From positions 748,581-812,580 of the forward strand of contig BDGG01000013.1 of NCBI GenBank assembly GCA_001949185.1: a DNA stretch of 64,000 nucleotides. Reading direction: 5' to 3'. The DNA is from Ramazzottius varieornatus (Eukaryota; Tardigrada; Eutardigrada; Parachela; Ramazzottiidae). The notes below the pieces were generated by a model. That model made no database searches. It was not told the DNA's origin and was given only the letters and a program-made list of their open reading frames with translations. Position 1 is the first letter of the stretch; the number at the start of each line of letters is the position of its first letter. Positions 11,714-24,097 of the stretch are shown here, piece by piece. Both the position numbers and the translations under genes were made by a program.

Positions 11714-12299
11714 CAGTCTCACAAGGGATTTACGCTAGTCGGACCACTCCAACTCTGAAACCAATTCGCTATATAAGTAGATGAGAGTTCACAGTATAAA
11801 CAGGCAGGCAGCATCGGCGGAAATAATTTTTGGACGCCACTACAAAATTCGGGAACAGGGATACAATGGCCGTACGGCTCCGTCCCAATGACGTAACCAA
11901 ACCGCTTTGACATAATGCACTCTTATTTTATCCCTGATTGACAAGGAGGCGATCAGCTGATCGGCGAAGAGTGTGTGTGGTTCGCCAGATAGTTTGCTGT
12001 CTCGTAGCTGTGGTACTTCATGGTGCGCAATTTGGAGCGGCAACGACGTCAAATCCGATCAGCCGTTCACCTCATTGTCAATGAAAAAGTCTCAATCAAT
12101 AGTATTACGTCATCGCACCAGACTTGTACGCTAGTGTACGACAATAGTTCCTCTGTTCCCGAATTTCGCAGTGGCGTCCAGGAGTTAGTTCCGCCGATAC
12201 CGTCTGCTCTGTTTTATGGAGTGAACCCTTTTCTATTCTTCCATCTTATTGCTTCTAGAGTTGGAGTGGAGCGACTGGTGTAAATCCCTTGTCAGCCTG
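11714..12299. repeat. MITE-like element just 5' of the chitin deacetylase exons
   Basis: Imperfect inverted ends: ACAAGGGATTTACGCTAGTC near 11721, and the inverse of ACAAGGGATTTACACCAGTC near 12292. The similarity continues through CCACTCCAACTCT and further inward around GACGCCACT / AGTGGCGTC. Counting the outer bases CAGTCT and CAGGCT, the ends start with CAG, as in hAT elements, but I see no 8-bp target duplication. It probably lies in an intron of the chitin deacetylase gene if the 12.6 kb exon belongs to that gene. Confidence 0.65.
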
Positions 12300-12635
12300 A
12301 GACTTGGCCTCCTGGTCCTTGAAGAATGCACCGGCAAGCGGCCATACTGTAGCCGGTAATGCGGTAGAAAGGTTACGACCGGCGACATCTGTCATAAAGA
12401 TATATTGATTCATTACAGTATATATGTTGGGTGGACAAAGCACATGCTCATCAAAGTGCGAAGAAAGTGCTACATACCATTAGCAAAGGTAGCAATATCC
12501 GCGTTGGGCCACTCGCATATTCGCGTCCGATCGTTGTACTACAAAGATGCCGAATACATGCGCATCTATTAATAGTACCCAACGACATGCCGGATCAGAT
12601 GACAAGTTTAAAAATTGACAACAAAATGAACTTAC

Positions 12636-12830
12636 GATGTAGCCGAAGTCGCACGTGCCTTGCGTGGCCCAGTTGGTTCCGTTATGACAGATCCAATTCA
12701 GCCTGTAGGAAGAATCATGAGAAACCGTTCCAGACGATGTCGGGCACTTGAACCTGTGCCCCCGGCCTAGTACGCCCACGAAGAAGATTAGTGAAGTGAT
12801 GGACACACATGATCTTCCGGCTTTTAGCAT
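12636..12830 (-). CDS. candidate first exon: signal peptide plus chitin-binding (CBM14-like) segment
   Basis: The frame starts at an ATG at 12830 with MLKAGRSCVSITSL followed by a hydrophobic core ending VLGRG, a plausible secretion signal. It continues with FKCPTSSGTVSHD, YRLNWICHNGTNW and QGTCDFGY, the cysteine spacing of a peritrophin-A/CBM14 domain. It ends at a good donor (ATC|GTAAGT) in phase 0. CBM14 modules commonly precede chitin deacetylase domains, and the gene lies in the right order and strand. A linking exon around 12385-12300 (frame with AGRNLSTALP) is open, but its phase does not match the usual acceptor, so the connection is not proven. It could also be a separate small gene. 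Confidence 0.5.
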
Positions 12831-13881
12831 CGTACGAAGAGTCACAGTGGAAACCCGCCAGCAGGAGAAAACAATTGTACTATCCACGGAATATCACTGC
12901 CAAAGCCGCATCTCAGACTCAACGATGTTGCACAGACGTCGCACGATAAGTGAACTTCACGGACCAAGGCAGTAAAACGGTCAAAGTTTATGACAGAAGA
13001 ACCGTTTTGTACGCCATCTTGTAGCTCAAGACGGAAGTGATGCATATTCGTCTGTTGTACAGCGCTGTCCGCAGTGTGAGGCAACGCGATTTCCTCAATT
13101 AATCAAGCAGCCGTTGCCCACATGCATATGATTACTATAGAGCTAGACGTATATGACACATGGACCGAGGCATAGTTTACCGCACTGATAAGTTTGCGTT
13201 TGGTCGCCACCCGCCAATTTCATCCACATCATAAGTCATGATAAATTCCGACACCAAACAAGATTTATTATAGGAGCGCGGCAAACTTCAGTATGCCTCA
13301 GTTCGTAGATAGTAATGATCTGACAAGCGCATGTCATGTGACTCACTGGCATGAGAGAGGAGCAAAATGGTAGGCCATACGGTACATAAAAGAATCACGC
13401 AGCTTCCCGCGGACAACAGAAACCGGGATGTAAACTTTGTGCGCCACTGGCAGTAGAAAAGGGCAAGTCCCGGCAGTGAGCCGCTGCCCGTTAGTTACTT
13501 CATTACATCCAATATTTGATTACGTGGGCACTCGATTTTTGATTTTCGGATTGATCGAGCCGCCGCCGAATTTTCTGAGTCACTTCTCATAAACTGACGT
13601 CATCAGGTGTTCCGTATGACCTCACTACTTGTTCTTTTCTATTTCTTTTACCAGCCACCCATGTAATACATGCGCCACTGTCGCACAATACCACTGAACG
13701 TGAAATCATCTGGACACGACAGCGATATTCAGCACACATGTACCTCCACGGGTAATCCATGACCGCGGGCATTCCGTTCTACCTTGATACGGGTGAAAAT
13801 ACTTTTGCGTCGCACAACAGAAATACTTTCACGAACAGCGAGCCACATGAAGTAGGGATAATGAGGCGCGATGCCTCGATC
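12831..13881. other. intergenic
   Basis: About 1 kb between the chitin-binding exon and the astacin stop. A weak inverted similarity exists around 13165-13300 (GAGGCATA and its inverse); nothing else is supported. Confidence 0.35.
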
Positions 13882-15140
<1,259 letters not shown>

Positions 15141-15379
15141 ACTGTCCAGTGAATCAATGTTTAAAAAGGCGGCGATCGAAAGAACGTTTCTTTAATGTCA
15201 AAAAGCAAAGCAAATGCCCGAATTCGAATGCCTAACCGTCTCACTTTCGCAAAAGTTGTCTTCTGATATACCAATGCAGCCCGTCGTTCAAATATGGTTT
15301 CGCACATTCTGTTATCGTTCAGACGAGAAGGTTATCATGTCAGCTAACCTTGACTTGCTAGGGATTTCGCGACAAAGAA

Positions 15380-16229
15380 ACGGAAGCCTTCCGCCGCCCT
15401 TTTGTATTTTGAAGAATCTATCGATACTCGCCGGCCCGAACGTCTTTCAGCCACTACGTGGTGAATCTTTGTGCCGCAAACCTGATTTACACCGGTGCTC
15501 TGTATCCCTAAATGCTTTCATGGTCTTCCATCCACACGTTTCTTTCCCTGAGCAGTTTTGCGTATTTCATCGTTATTTCACCGCAACCACCGGAGCGCTG
15601 ATTAACAATGGCCACGCGCTCGTTGCTGTAAATCGGTTATGGGCCATCATATACCCTTTGTCCTACAGAACCCATCACCGTCTGCATCCCGCCTGGACGT
15701 CGACCAGAGTGTGCGCCGTAACATGGCTCTACATTCACCTGTTCATAACCCCCGGACGATTTTCGAATCGGTCAGTACAGAACGGCCGTCACATGAAGTG
15801 CTAGCGTGTCCGCCATCAACCAAAATTCCTCGCGCTGTGGCGCTCGTGATACAAGTTTTGTTGTTCGACACACCGATCATTCTGACCGTGGTTATTTACC
15901 CCTTCTTTCTGGATGAGAAAATCATGCGAGAAAGAATGCTATGGAGTGTTGCGCTTTCTCGAGTTCGTCGGGCACGCTCCCCGTTGGCAGGAGCTGCACT
16001 GATCATGAGTGCGCAGCCGAACAAGGATGGGAAATTTCTGGCCCTGACTCTGCTGATATTATTGCCTGCACAGGTTTACTACACCTTGTTCGTTCCTCGC
16101 ATAGCAGCGAAAGACCTATTTACAGCAACGTGGATCCTTTACTCGCTCAGTCTAATTTTTGATCCGTTACTGTTTATGTTTTCGGTCGACAGTTTTCGTA
16201 GTGCTCTGAAGCGTGTCATCCGCAGATAG
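15380..16229 (+). pseudogene. class A GPCR pseudogene (frameshifted, TM1 missing)
   Basis: Receptor features lie in three different frames. TM2 (HYVVNLCAANLIYTGALYP) is read from about 15440 and hits a stop at 15509. TM3-TM4 (LVAVNRLWAIIYPLSYRTHH, then WLYIHLFITPG) use a second frame up to a stop near 15800. TM5-TM7 (FDTPIILTVVIYP, LLILLPAQVYYTLF, LSLIFDPLLFMFSV) use a third to 16229. The breaks near 15505 and 15800 lack splice sites, so I read them as frameshifts. TM1 is not found upstream. It is the same receptor type as the intact gene at 2212-3378 (NRLWA for DRY, DPLLF for NPxxY). Confidence 0.75.
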
Positions 16230-16384
16230 GTGCGAAACCTTTTCTGAATCTGCACGGTAATTTTCTTAACTTAAGACAGAATCCATCTGTAGACTCGACA
16301 ATTTCGCCCCGTTAATGGAATTATGTTAATTGGAAAGAAACGTTGCTTATTGTATTCAAAACTTGTTTTTTAGAAAATTCCTTT

Positions 16385-17863
16385 TCAAAGTAACGTTAAA
16401 AGTCTTTGAAAATCATCGGATTGCTCTTGACTGCGATCAGGGTCAAAGGTAGGTTGCTCCGTAATCTTCTTATTGAATTCCTTCGCCGCCCTTTTGTATT
16501 TTGAAATTTCTCCACTGTCCCATCCAGCCACCTTCCGCACGGTCTCTGCAAGTTCTTCACCGAGCACCTTCCTTGCCGGCTTCAGTCCAGTCCCTTCCAT
16601 CATCTCAGCGACACCATGCCTGACCAACAACTGCGCGTCGAGCATATTGTCCCCGAACATTGGCCAGCAGGTAAACGGTACTCCGCTACACAGTCCTTCC
16701 AATGTACTGTTCCATCCACAATGACTGACAAAAACCGCGCACGCTGAATGGTTGAGTACCTGCCGCTGAGGAACCCACGGTAGAACCAGGAAGGGCTTAT
16801 CGGCAAACCCGGAGTCCCGGTTTGACAGCTGGTCCTGGAGAGACTGTGGCAGGTGTTCAATGTTGCTGTCCTTTAGAGAAAGGATGAATGGCTTCTGTGT
16901 CAGCAGCAAACCTCTTCCAATCTCCATGATGGTATCTGCTGAGGGTTGGCCCACCGTCCCGAGCGAGGCATAGACCACCGAGTTCTCGATTTTGTCATCC
17001 AGCCACTCTTCAATATCGACAGAGAGCTCCGTTTCCGCGGACAACCCAACGCGACTAGGATCCGGTGTTAGAAGCGGTCCAACGAAGAACAAACTCAGGT
17101 GTTGCCCGACCGGGTCTTGTGCTATTCTTTTCACCACTCTTTCCTCCAGATCCCTCATCGAATTGACTATAATGCCGGCGGACAACGGGAATAGTTTTGT
17201 GATTGGGGCGAAATGGCTCTTCATTTCCTGTGGTGTTTCTCGGCGTCCATCCAGCGCTGTATTACCGTCCAGGTACTTGAGGAACCCATTAGGATCTTCT
17301 GTGTCGGGGTACACCGGTGTGTCATCGTTGATAAGAAGGTAGAACGGTATGCAGGCAGCAGCAGCTGTTTGAAACAAGTAGTGTGGAATGCCACGTCGAT
17401 GGCTATGAGCGACCGTCTCGCCGATAAAGATATCGGTGATGATCACGTCGACCGGCTCAAGTAGTGCTTCAGTCAATTCAGATACATTTACCGTCCGAGA
17501 CTTGCCGTCGCGTGTAGGCAGGCTGTCGATAAGCTTTGACACAGCTGCTGAATTAAGCTTGTGGATTTCAAGAAAATCCCAGTACTGGTCAAGCTGTGTG
17601 TAATTGTGGCCGTCCTTCAATGGAAGGAATTCGATTCCATTCCCATCGATCTGGTTGAGAGTACCACGGGCTTGTGCGAGTAGGTAAAGGGATTCCGACA
17701 AGGCAATGGTGCATTTGTGGTGTGGACATAGACGTTTGGCAAGTTCGAAAAGAGGGATAAGATGTCCGAAGGCCGTATACGGTGCTAGCACAATGTGGAC
17801 CCTGCGACTATGATCCAACGCACTGCCCGCATTTGCAGACATCATAACAAGGCCTGATAACAA
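16385..17863 (-). CDS. UDP-glycosyltransferase (GT1) with plant-like signature, intronless
   Basis: A 492-residue single-exon GT-B glycosyltransferase that transfers sugar from a UDP donor to small acceptors. The N-terminal acceptor domain has HIVLAPYTAFGHLIPL, with the catalytic-type His after the first strand. The C-terminal donor domain has SVVYASLGT, then WVPQRQVLNHSACAVFVSHC continuing GWNSTLEGLCSG (about residues 366-395) and ending GDNMLDA, where the family's D-Q pair is D-N. Animal microsomal UGTs normally read THGGxxS at this point and end in a transmembrane anchor with a dilysine tail. This protein has HCGWNS and no C-terminal membrane segment, so it should be soluble. Any N-terminal signal is weak. 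Detoxification or metabolite conjugation is inferred. It is tail to tail with the GPCR pseudogene. Confidence 0.9.
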   Translation of the reverse strand: MLSGLVMMSANAGSALDHSRRVHIVLAPYTAFGHLIPLFELAKRLCPHHKCTIALSESLYLLAQARGTLNQIDGNGIEFLPLKDGHNYTQLDQYWDFLEIHKLNSAAVSKLIDSLPTRDGKSRTVNVSELTEALLEPVDVIITDIFIGETVAHSHRRGIPHYLFQTAAAACIPFYLLINDDTPVYPDTEDPNGFLKYLDGNTALDGRRETPQEMKSHFAPITKLFPLSAGIIVNSMRDLEERVVKRIAQDPVGQHLSLFFVGPLLTPDPSRVGLSAETELSVDIEEWLDDKIENSVVYASLGTVGQPSADTIMEIGRGLLLTQKPFILSLKDSNIEHLPQSLQDQLSNRDSGFADKPFLVLPWVPQRQVLNHSACAVFVSHCGWNSTLEGLCSGVPFTCWPMFGDNMLDAQLLVRHGVAEMMEGTGLKPARKVLGEELAETVRKVAGWDSGEISKYKRAAKEFNKKITEQPTFDPDRSQEQSDDFQRLLTLL

Positions 17864-19161
17864 AGCCTGAAAACACGTGAAATGCTGTTTGTTGAGGAGT
17901 AATAACCGTTACTGAAGCCTATGCATATAGTGCATACCGCGGGGTAAGCAAGACAGCGCACACGACTACACTACAGTTCAAGACAGAGATGGCACCTGTT
18001 TTTCACGTACAAAGTTGCAACAACTGTTGGCGATGCGTTGATAAGACACCACTGTTCGGTAACGACAAAATTAAGATAAGCGGTACAGTCTTGCTGTGAA
18101 GTGTTGGTCGTTCACCCTGTCTTCACCCTTTTAGCCAGTTAGCGAGCGCACGTGTGCTAACTCAAGACCGCATGCTGCAGCGTTGACCAGTGACTATTGC
18201 CTCGGGCATATTTCAAACTTTGTTCAAATTAGGTTCATACAGCAGCGGAAGCTTCCCTATTCCAGCGAAGCATACAAAAGAGGCTGAACGTTCAGAAGAA
18301 ATTGCAAAGCTATTGTGCGCTTCGAGGGCTAAAAACTCCGAATATCGAATATGAAGTCGAAAATCTGTCAGCAATGACTTGAGAAAATTTTTCTGGCAAA
18401 AACAGTACAAAGCTCTGAGGCTGAAAAGCGAGCAGCTGTTATGTTGTACGAGGAGTCGTTCATCGAAGCCATTGAGCGTTCGATCGGATGGTGAATTCGG
18501 AATTGTTAACGATTACCGCTACTGCGCCAGCAAGTCGGGGGAGGTAACAGCCTCATGTTCCCCATGGCCTCTTTACAGCACGAGAACCCTCCGGGTAGCA
18601 AGAGTGGTCTTCTGTTTTTACGATACTTCGACAGTTCGAAGAGACAAGTCAGCAGTGAAAATAGTGTCTTGATCTGCTTCCAGCCTATCGGTAAGCCGAC
18701 TTGGGTGTTTACGTAAGTAAACCTTCCCTTGCGTTCCAGCGACAACTCCACAGAGGTCGTCGCAGGTGCTTGACGGTAAAGGGAAACAACACCGAATCAA
18801 ACACTGGGCAAAGAGCACCTAAAATACGAATAAAAAACACTCGGCTTCGGCAGGTAGTCAGTTGATGACATAATGTGTGGTGAAACGCGGGCTGATATCG
18901 GACGAAATCATACAGTGTACCGAAAAAATTAACCGGCGATAATGAGCATGACACCTAATTGGAACCTAATTATCATGCGAACAATAACAACACTCGTTCG
19001 TTCCATGCACAAATTTCATTCGTCACCTCCATCTGGCTCCATCCAAAACCCATTAATGACGGTTAATTTTTTGGTACACTGTATAAGCGATGCCTCATAT
19101 CGATATCGAGGGCGCGCCTTTAGTTGAGCAAGTACGTCAGCTTACGAGGACTGTCGTTCTT
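17864..19161. other. intergenic
   Basis: Upstream of the UGT. No gene or repeat boundary recognised. Confidence 0.4.
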
Positions 19162-19589
19162 GTACACGCGCCTGGCCTAAGTCTTGGCATGGACAAAAGT
19201 CTTGGCAAGTGGTTTCCGAAACAGCGGCTCCGCCAGCTGTGTTCGCTTACGGTTGAAACAGAACCGGTTCGCTAGCTGTGTTTGCCACTGCGCGAACTGC
19301 ATCCTTCAGACTTTCCTCGGTATACTTCCGGCGTTTCTTGCTCTTAAAACCTGACATTTGCCCAAGCTCAAGTTACTCAAGACTGGAAGAAAAACTCGAG
19401 AAAGAATACCACAGAATATCAAATGAAACTGGAGTGACTGAACAAATGGAAAGCGCATTGCGAAATTCTGACTTCATGACGTCACACGACCAGTTTCTGT
19501 TCCAATACAACATTCTTTGTGTTAAAATGCCGCCGGGCCGTGCTGCCAAGACTTTTGTCCATGCCAAGACTTAGGCCAGGCGCGTGTAC
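19162..19589. repeat. MITE-like element, about 45-bp terminal inverted repeats
   Basis: The left arm starts GTACACGCGCCTGGCCTAAG (19162) and continues through TCTTGGCATGGACAAAAGTC. The right arm is its nearly perfect inverse, ending GCGCGTGTAC at 19589. About 430 bp long with a non-coding centre. No clear target duplication was found. Confidence 0.75.
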
Positions 19590-21244
19590 TTCTCGACCAT
19601 GCCTAATCGTATATTCGTCGCGTCGACCCGGCCAGGTACTGAACGAAACGTTCGGAACGTTTCCAAATTCAACTTACTCGCCCTGCCACAACTGGCTCAA
19701 GCAATGCTCAATCGGACGTTTCGCCTTCCACAAAACGATGCCAAACTGACTTCAGCAGGCATGCCGGTCATCAATCCGACCATCCGGTTTTTCGATCCCG
19801 ACAGCCGAAGTTTTGCAGGCATGAAGAGACTTCCTTTCTCGTGATCAAGCTTCATGTATCGCAGGCTAACTTCTGTAGGTGGCGCTAAGGTACGATTCGC
19901 AGAGGAAGTCGCTGGACCCTTTTAATTTATCAGCGATACGGTGGAGACGAACATCGTTCCATCAGATCGACCAGCCTGCCGGTCCGATTGTCCTGTGCCT
20001 GGGAGTCCTATGAGTTGACTCCAATCTTGCTGGCGTACGCCCTCATGCCACAAGCCTTTTTTACATTAAAGAAACTTGATGTTTCTGTGGCTAAACCTCC
20101 GACAACCGTCAGCTTCCCAGTGCAGCTGAGGCTTTTGGGGGTTTGTATCTAGACCATAGCTGGAACCTCAGGGAGTCCAGGAGGTTTCAGCGACGGATCT
20201 GATGGCCGTGGCAACAGGTACGGCGCTCACAGTGTTGTTCAAACGCATGGAACGGATGTTAGTTGCCGATATTTTTTTTTACAGAGGAGTATCCCGGAGT
20301 ATCCCCGTTTTTACAAAGAGGGATGAAGATTGGTAGTGCTTGCACGATCAGATGGCGGTGCCTCTTCCTCGAAACCCACAGCCCCTGGGCACTGTACGGA
20401 AAGCTCAAATATAAAATGTGCGCAACACGAGAAGTTACATCCAAAGAGACAGATTTACTGAAAGGTTCGTTTAGCTGGATCCGAAGCAAACTTCGATTGG
20501 GTTGTCAAACTACAAGAAAACTTGATCAGAAACTAAACTGGAGGGAACAGAACAGATAGTTAACGAAACTTCCAAAAGAGCCAGGAGATCTTATTGCACA
20601 GGAAACAGCCCAGTCGAGTTCTTGGTTCCTGCTCTAAATTTTTCCACTCACAAATCTTACGCACGAGATCTGATCTACACCGTGAGTGCACCAACTTGCT
20701 ACCACCTGGCATATCGGCGAGGAAACATTCTTATCGTAATGGGAAATACTGGAAAGAGTTGACCAGTATGACTTCCGGTGAGGAAGACATACCGCAGCAG
20801 GTAAAACGCTGTCTGCGAAAATTCCGGGTAGGAGTTTTTAACCCCAACCTGACGTAAAGAAACTCACACCCACGTTGGTGGTCAGAAAAAATGAAGAAAG
20901 AGCAGGAAAGCCCCGGACTAACTCGACAACAGAATTAAACCCGTCACACTTTTACATTTTGCCGGGAAACTTCCTCTGGTGGAAAGCTTTCCAGATCTTT
21001 TCCAAAACATCAGATTCATGTTCTCCACCCACTTTCCTGTAATTGAGTGTCATTTCTAATCATTTCCAGCAACAGAACTGCAGGACGACTGCAGAGAACT
21101 GAAAAAGTAGGTGGTAGCAAGTTGGCGCACTCAGGGTGTAACTAAGCTTGAAACCAGCGTTTAATCAGCTTGTTATCTGATTTTAGCAATATTTTGATCA
21201 AATAAGGCCATGAATTGGCACGAAATGAGCTTTTAATCCAGGTA
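19590..21244. other. intergenic
   Basis: No gene recognised. A run of T near 20270 and scattered short frames only. Confidence 0.4.
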
Positions 21245-22525
21245 CAGCCACTGGCAGCCAAGTGTTCACTTCTCATGAAAAGAATTCTTACTTCCTTCAG
21301 ACAACAGATAACCTCTTCATTTAACTTCTACATGACCACCGTGTCTATCCAGCATCGTTTGGACACGACCTTGCCAAGAGGAAAGCGTACTCCGAATTTC
21401 AGCGATATCATAACTTTCACAGACTTTTTTGATAACGCTAATGAGGCCTTTTATGGTGGTCGCCTTCCGCTCAGACAAAATTCTCTTGAGATTCCCGTTG
21501 ATCCCGTAGTCCAAAGGGGCTAAGTCAGGGCTGTTCGCCATCCAAATCTCCTTCGGAAGATACTTGACACGATGATCATTGAGGTACTGGATGGTCAGCT
21601 TGGCCGTGTGAGATGGAGCACTGTCCATGTGGAAGATGACATCTTTCGCCGAATTCCCGTAGGGCCTGGGAATGTCTTCATGGATCATCTTCGACAGGAT
21701 TTCATCAATGAAGTACTGGGCTGTCACCTTGGCAGAGCCGTTTACGACGTAGGCGCGCGACATTCCGAACCAGCAGATTCCGATGGCGATCATGACTTTC
21801 TTGGGCCACTGCTTGGTCGTCTTTTTCTTCCACTCTTCAGGAATTTCTGCCGATCCATCAGTCCAAAAGTGATCTGTATCCACATTGCAGTCATCAAGAC
21901 TGATCCAAGTCTCGTCCATAGTGAAGATATGACGGACTTTGAATGGACCTAGATACGAGATAAAAAGTTTCCCCCGCTCATACCTCTGTTTCTTCTGGGC
22001 TTCCGTGAGGTGATGCAGTTTCCTCTTCTTGCGCACTTCCAATCCAAGATTCTGGTGGATCATCCGGCCTACACTGCGGATGGATACTTGGAGCTTCTTC
22101 TATAGCGAGTCAGGATTCTTCTTGACGACAGCTTTCTTGACTTTGTTGACATTGTCCTGGGTGCATGCAGAGGAAAGGTTTTGCGGAGGAAGACGTTTCG
22201 CCGGTTTGGTCCATCCATTTCTCTCCTTTTCTTTCTCCCGGCAAATCTTGAGCACTGTGCGACGACTCAGTGAAACCCCTTGGCTGGCAAGACTCTCAGA
22301 AATTTTAGGGTAGGTGAAACCTTGATCGCGTAAAGCGATCACCAAGGAAGATGTTTCAAAAGAAGTTTTTCCAGGCATGTTGAAAGATTGTTCTTGGAAA
22401 AGTTCTTCAAACGATAATGGAAGGATCGTTTTTTGATTGATTAGCTGAGATGGTTGCGCAATAGGTACAGGGATTTTTGTTTTGAGTCGCGTTTTGAAAA
22501 GTGAACACTTGGCTGCCAGTGGCTG
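21245..22525 (-). mobile_element. mariner-type transposon (DD37D, maT-like), nearly intact
   Basis: Both ends carry the inverted repeat CAGCCACTGGCAGCCAAGTG (27 bp in all), and each end is flanked by the TA dinucleotide (21243-21244 and 22526-22527), the standard mariner target duplication. The element is 1281 bp and contains one transposase gene on the minus strand. The right end lies only 58 bp from the stop codon of the xylosyltransferase-like gene. Confidence 0.92.
21317..22378 (-). pseudogene. mariner transposase with one in-frame TAG
   Basis: The frame of 353 codons plus stop is continuous except for a TAG at 22102-22100. The N-terminus (MPGKTSFETSSLVIALRDQG) begins a helix-turn-helix pair for terminal-repeat binding. 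The catalytic motifs are TMDETW, FHMDSAPSHTA and SPDLAPLDYG, with 37 residues between the second and third aspartates. That is the DD37D spacing of the maT group. WVPHxL- and YSPDL-type motifs are only partly kept. A single substitution in the codon would explain the stop, so the copy is young or recently active. No frameshift seen. Confidence 0.85.
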
Positions 22526-22583
22526 TAGAACCTGTTATCGAGCTTTTATTTTGTCTGGCGATCCAGAGATCTGGCTGTGCTTC

Positions 22584-24097
22584 TTAGAAGTTTGTGATCT
22601 GGTTTTTGGGTCGAGGTCTTCGAGAGCGTAATAAATTCTCATCCAGAGCCGTGCACTGATGTCTTTGAGCACGAAACGGAAGCTTCATTAGTTCCATCAC
22701 GGGCTCAACAATCTGCCTCCTGTAGTCCTTGCTCCCTTGTTCGATGTCCAACTGAAGAATAAACCGCATGATCGAACGTGAAACGAGAATACTTTCGAAC
22801 GACCAGCAACTAGTCGTAAAGCAAACATACCTTCTGAATGGCTGCGTGGAAAGGGTAATAGTACAACTTGGAATCACCGCGAGGGTTGCTACTGTCATCA
22901 TGTAGCATCTTGGCGGTAACATTAGGAGGAACGAACTCCTTCACCCGGGAGCCTTTTGCGTGTGGATATAACCCGTTTCTGAAATTCCACTCATGCGGGA
23001 GACTCATGAAGCCTTCAGGGTGGTCATGCAGAACAATGTTAACGAAATCCTGATCTATCAGCTTGAGGTCGCTTTCGTATTTCTCGTACGCCGCCAAGAC
23101 CTTGTCTGCCCAACCGAACCGTCGCATGCGATTCAAGTTCATAGGGATCACACCGTCATTCAGGCCTGAAACACAAAAGAAATGTAGCACGTCACCTGAT
23201 ATCGGTATTGGGCTGAGTAAGCGCTCCAGAACCACTGGGAGCAAGACTTGAACCACCTCGGACCTGATGCTCCTACGTAGGGGGTTCTGAAGACACGTCC
23301 ATACCACGGCAAAATGTCTGGATGTCCTCCCGCTTCAGCCACTACAGCCATGAACTGAGTACCATTCATGGACTTGAAAATTTCCCAAACTTTCTCGATC
23401 GGGGATACGGCAAAAACATCGGTATCAATGTAAATGATAACGTCCAGTTCGGGCAGAACCGACTACAACAACCAATACAAAAATTGGAAATCTACTTCAA
23501 GGTGATACGACGTCAGTAAAATGACTATCAATATCCTCAAAACATAGCGAGGTCTGTAATACCAATGTTTGGGGCGACGACAAAGACCTTACAAGTACGA
23601 GATAGTGACTTAAGCTTACGGCGAAGAACAGACGGAGCGTAACGCAAGGTCCAAACGAGTGCCACATCGTCCTTTTCTCCTTCAGATACTCAGGGTTACT
23701 CAACCATTCGGATCTCAACAGCGGCATTAGACTTCCTGAACAGAGGCGCTGATGCCATGTCACCAAACCTAGCAGTTATTAGCTTTGCATCATCGGTGAC
23801 GATTATCAGGCGAAGTGGACAAGACGTAAAAAACAGCATGGATTTAACCAAGGCCGATAACTGATTCACCCGTCGCCGCTGGTTTTTCCCGCATATTACC
23901 GTCACGACCGTCATGGCTGGATCACAGCTGGGTACTCCATGTTCATTCCCAACCTCGAGCTCAGCGTAACTTGTATTATCCACAGCAGAAAGCTCGGTAG
24001 AAGGATGGAGATATAAAGCAGTGTTGATGATTAGAATGACGAAAAGGACAAGGTGGTACGGCTTCAGGTACCGGCACCCAGGCACTACAAGGCTCAA
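22584..24097 (-). CDS. GT8 glycosyltransferase, glucoside xylosyltransferase-like (one apparent frameshift)
   Basis: A type II Golgi enzyme: short cytosolic start, membrane anchor LVLFVILIINTALYL, then a GT8 catalytic domain. Exons: 24097-23620, 23462-23264, 23165-22831, 22751-22584. Diagnostic pieces are FGPCVTLRLFF, the metal-binding IYIDTDVFAVSPIEKVWEIF (DTD), LNDGVIPMN and LIDQDFVNIVL, the pattern of GXYLT1/2, which extend O-glucose on Notch-type EGF repeats with xylose. All later splice phases agree, but inside exon 1, near 23705, the frame changes by one base between NAAVEIRM and SNPEYLKEKR, with no room for an intron. This is either a sequence error or an inactivating indel. The tail after the DTD domain is shorter and more basic than in vertebrate enzymes. 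Confidence 0.75.

Noticed and set aside
13165-13300. Weak inverted similarity (GAGGCATA and inverse)
   Set aside because: Match is short with gaps and lacks clear ends or a target duplication.
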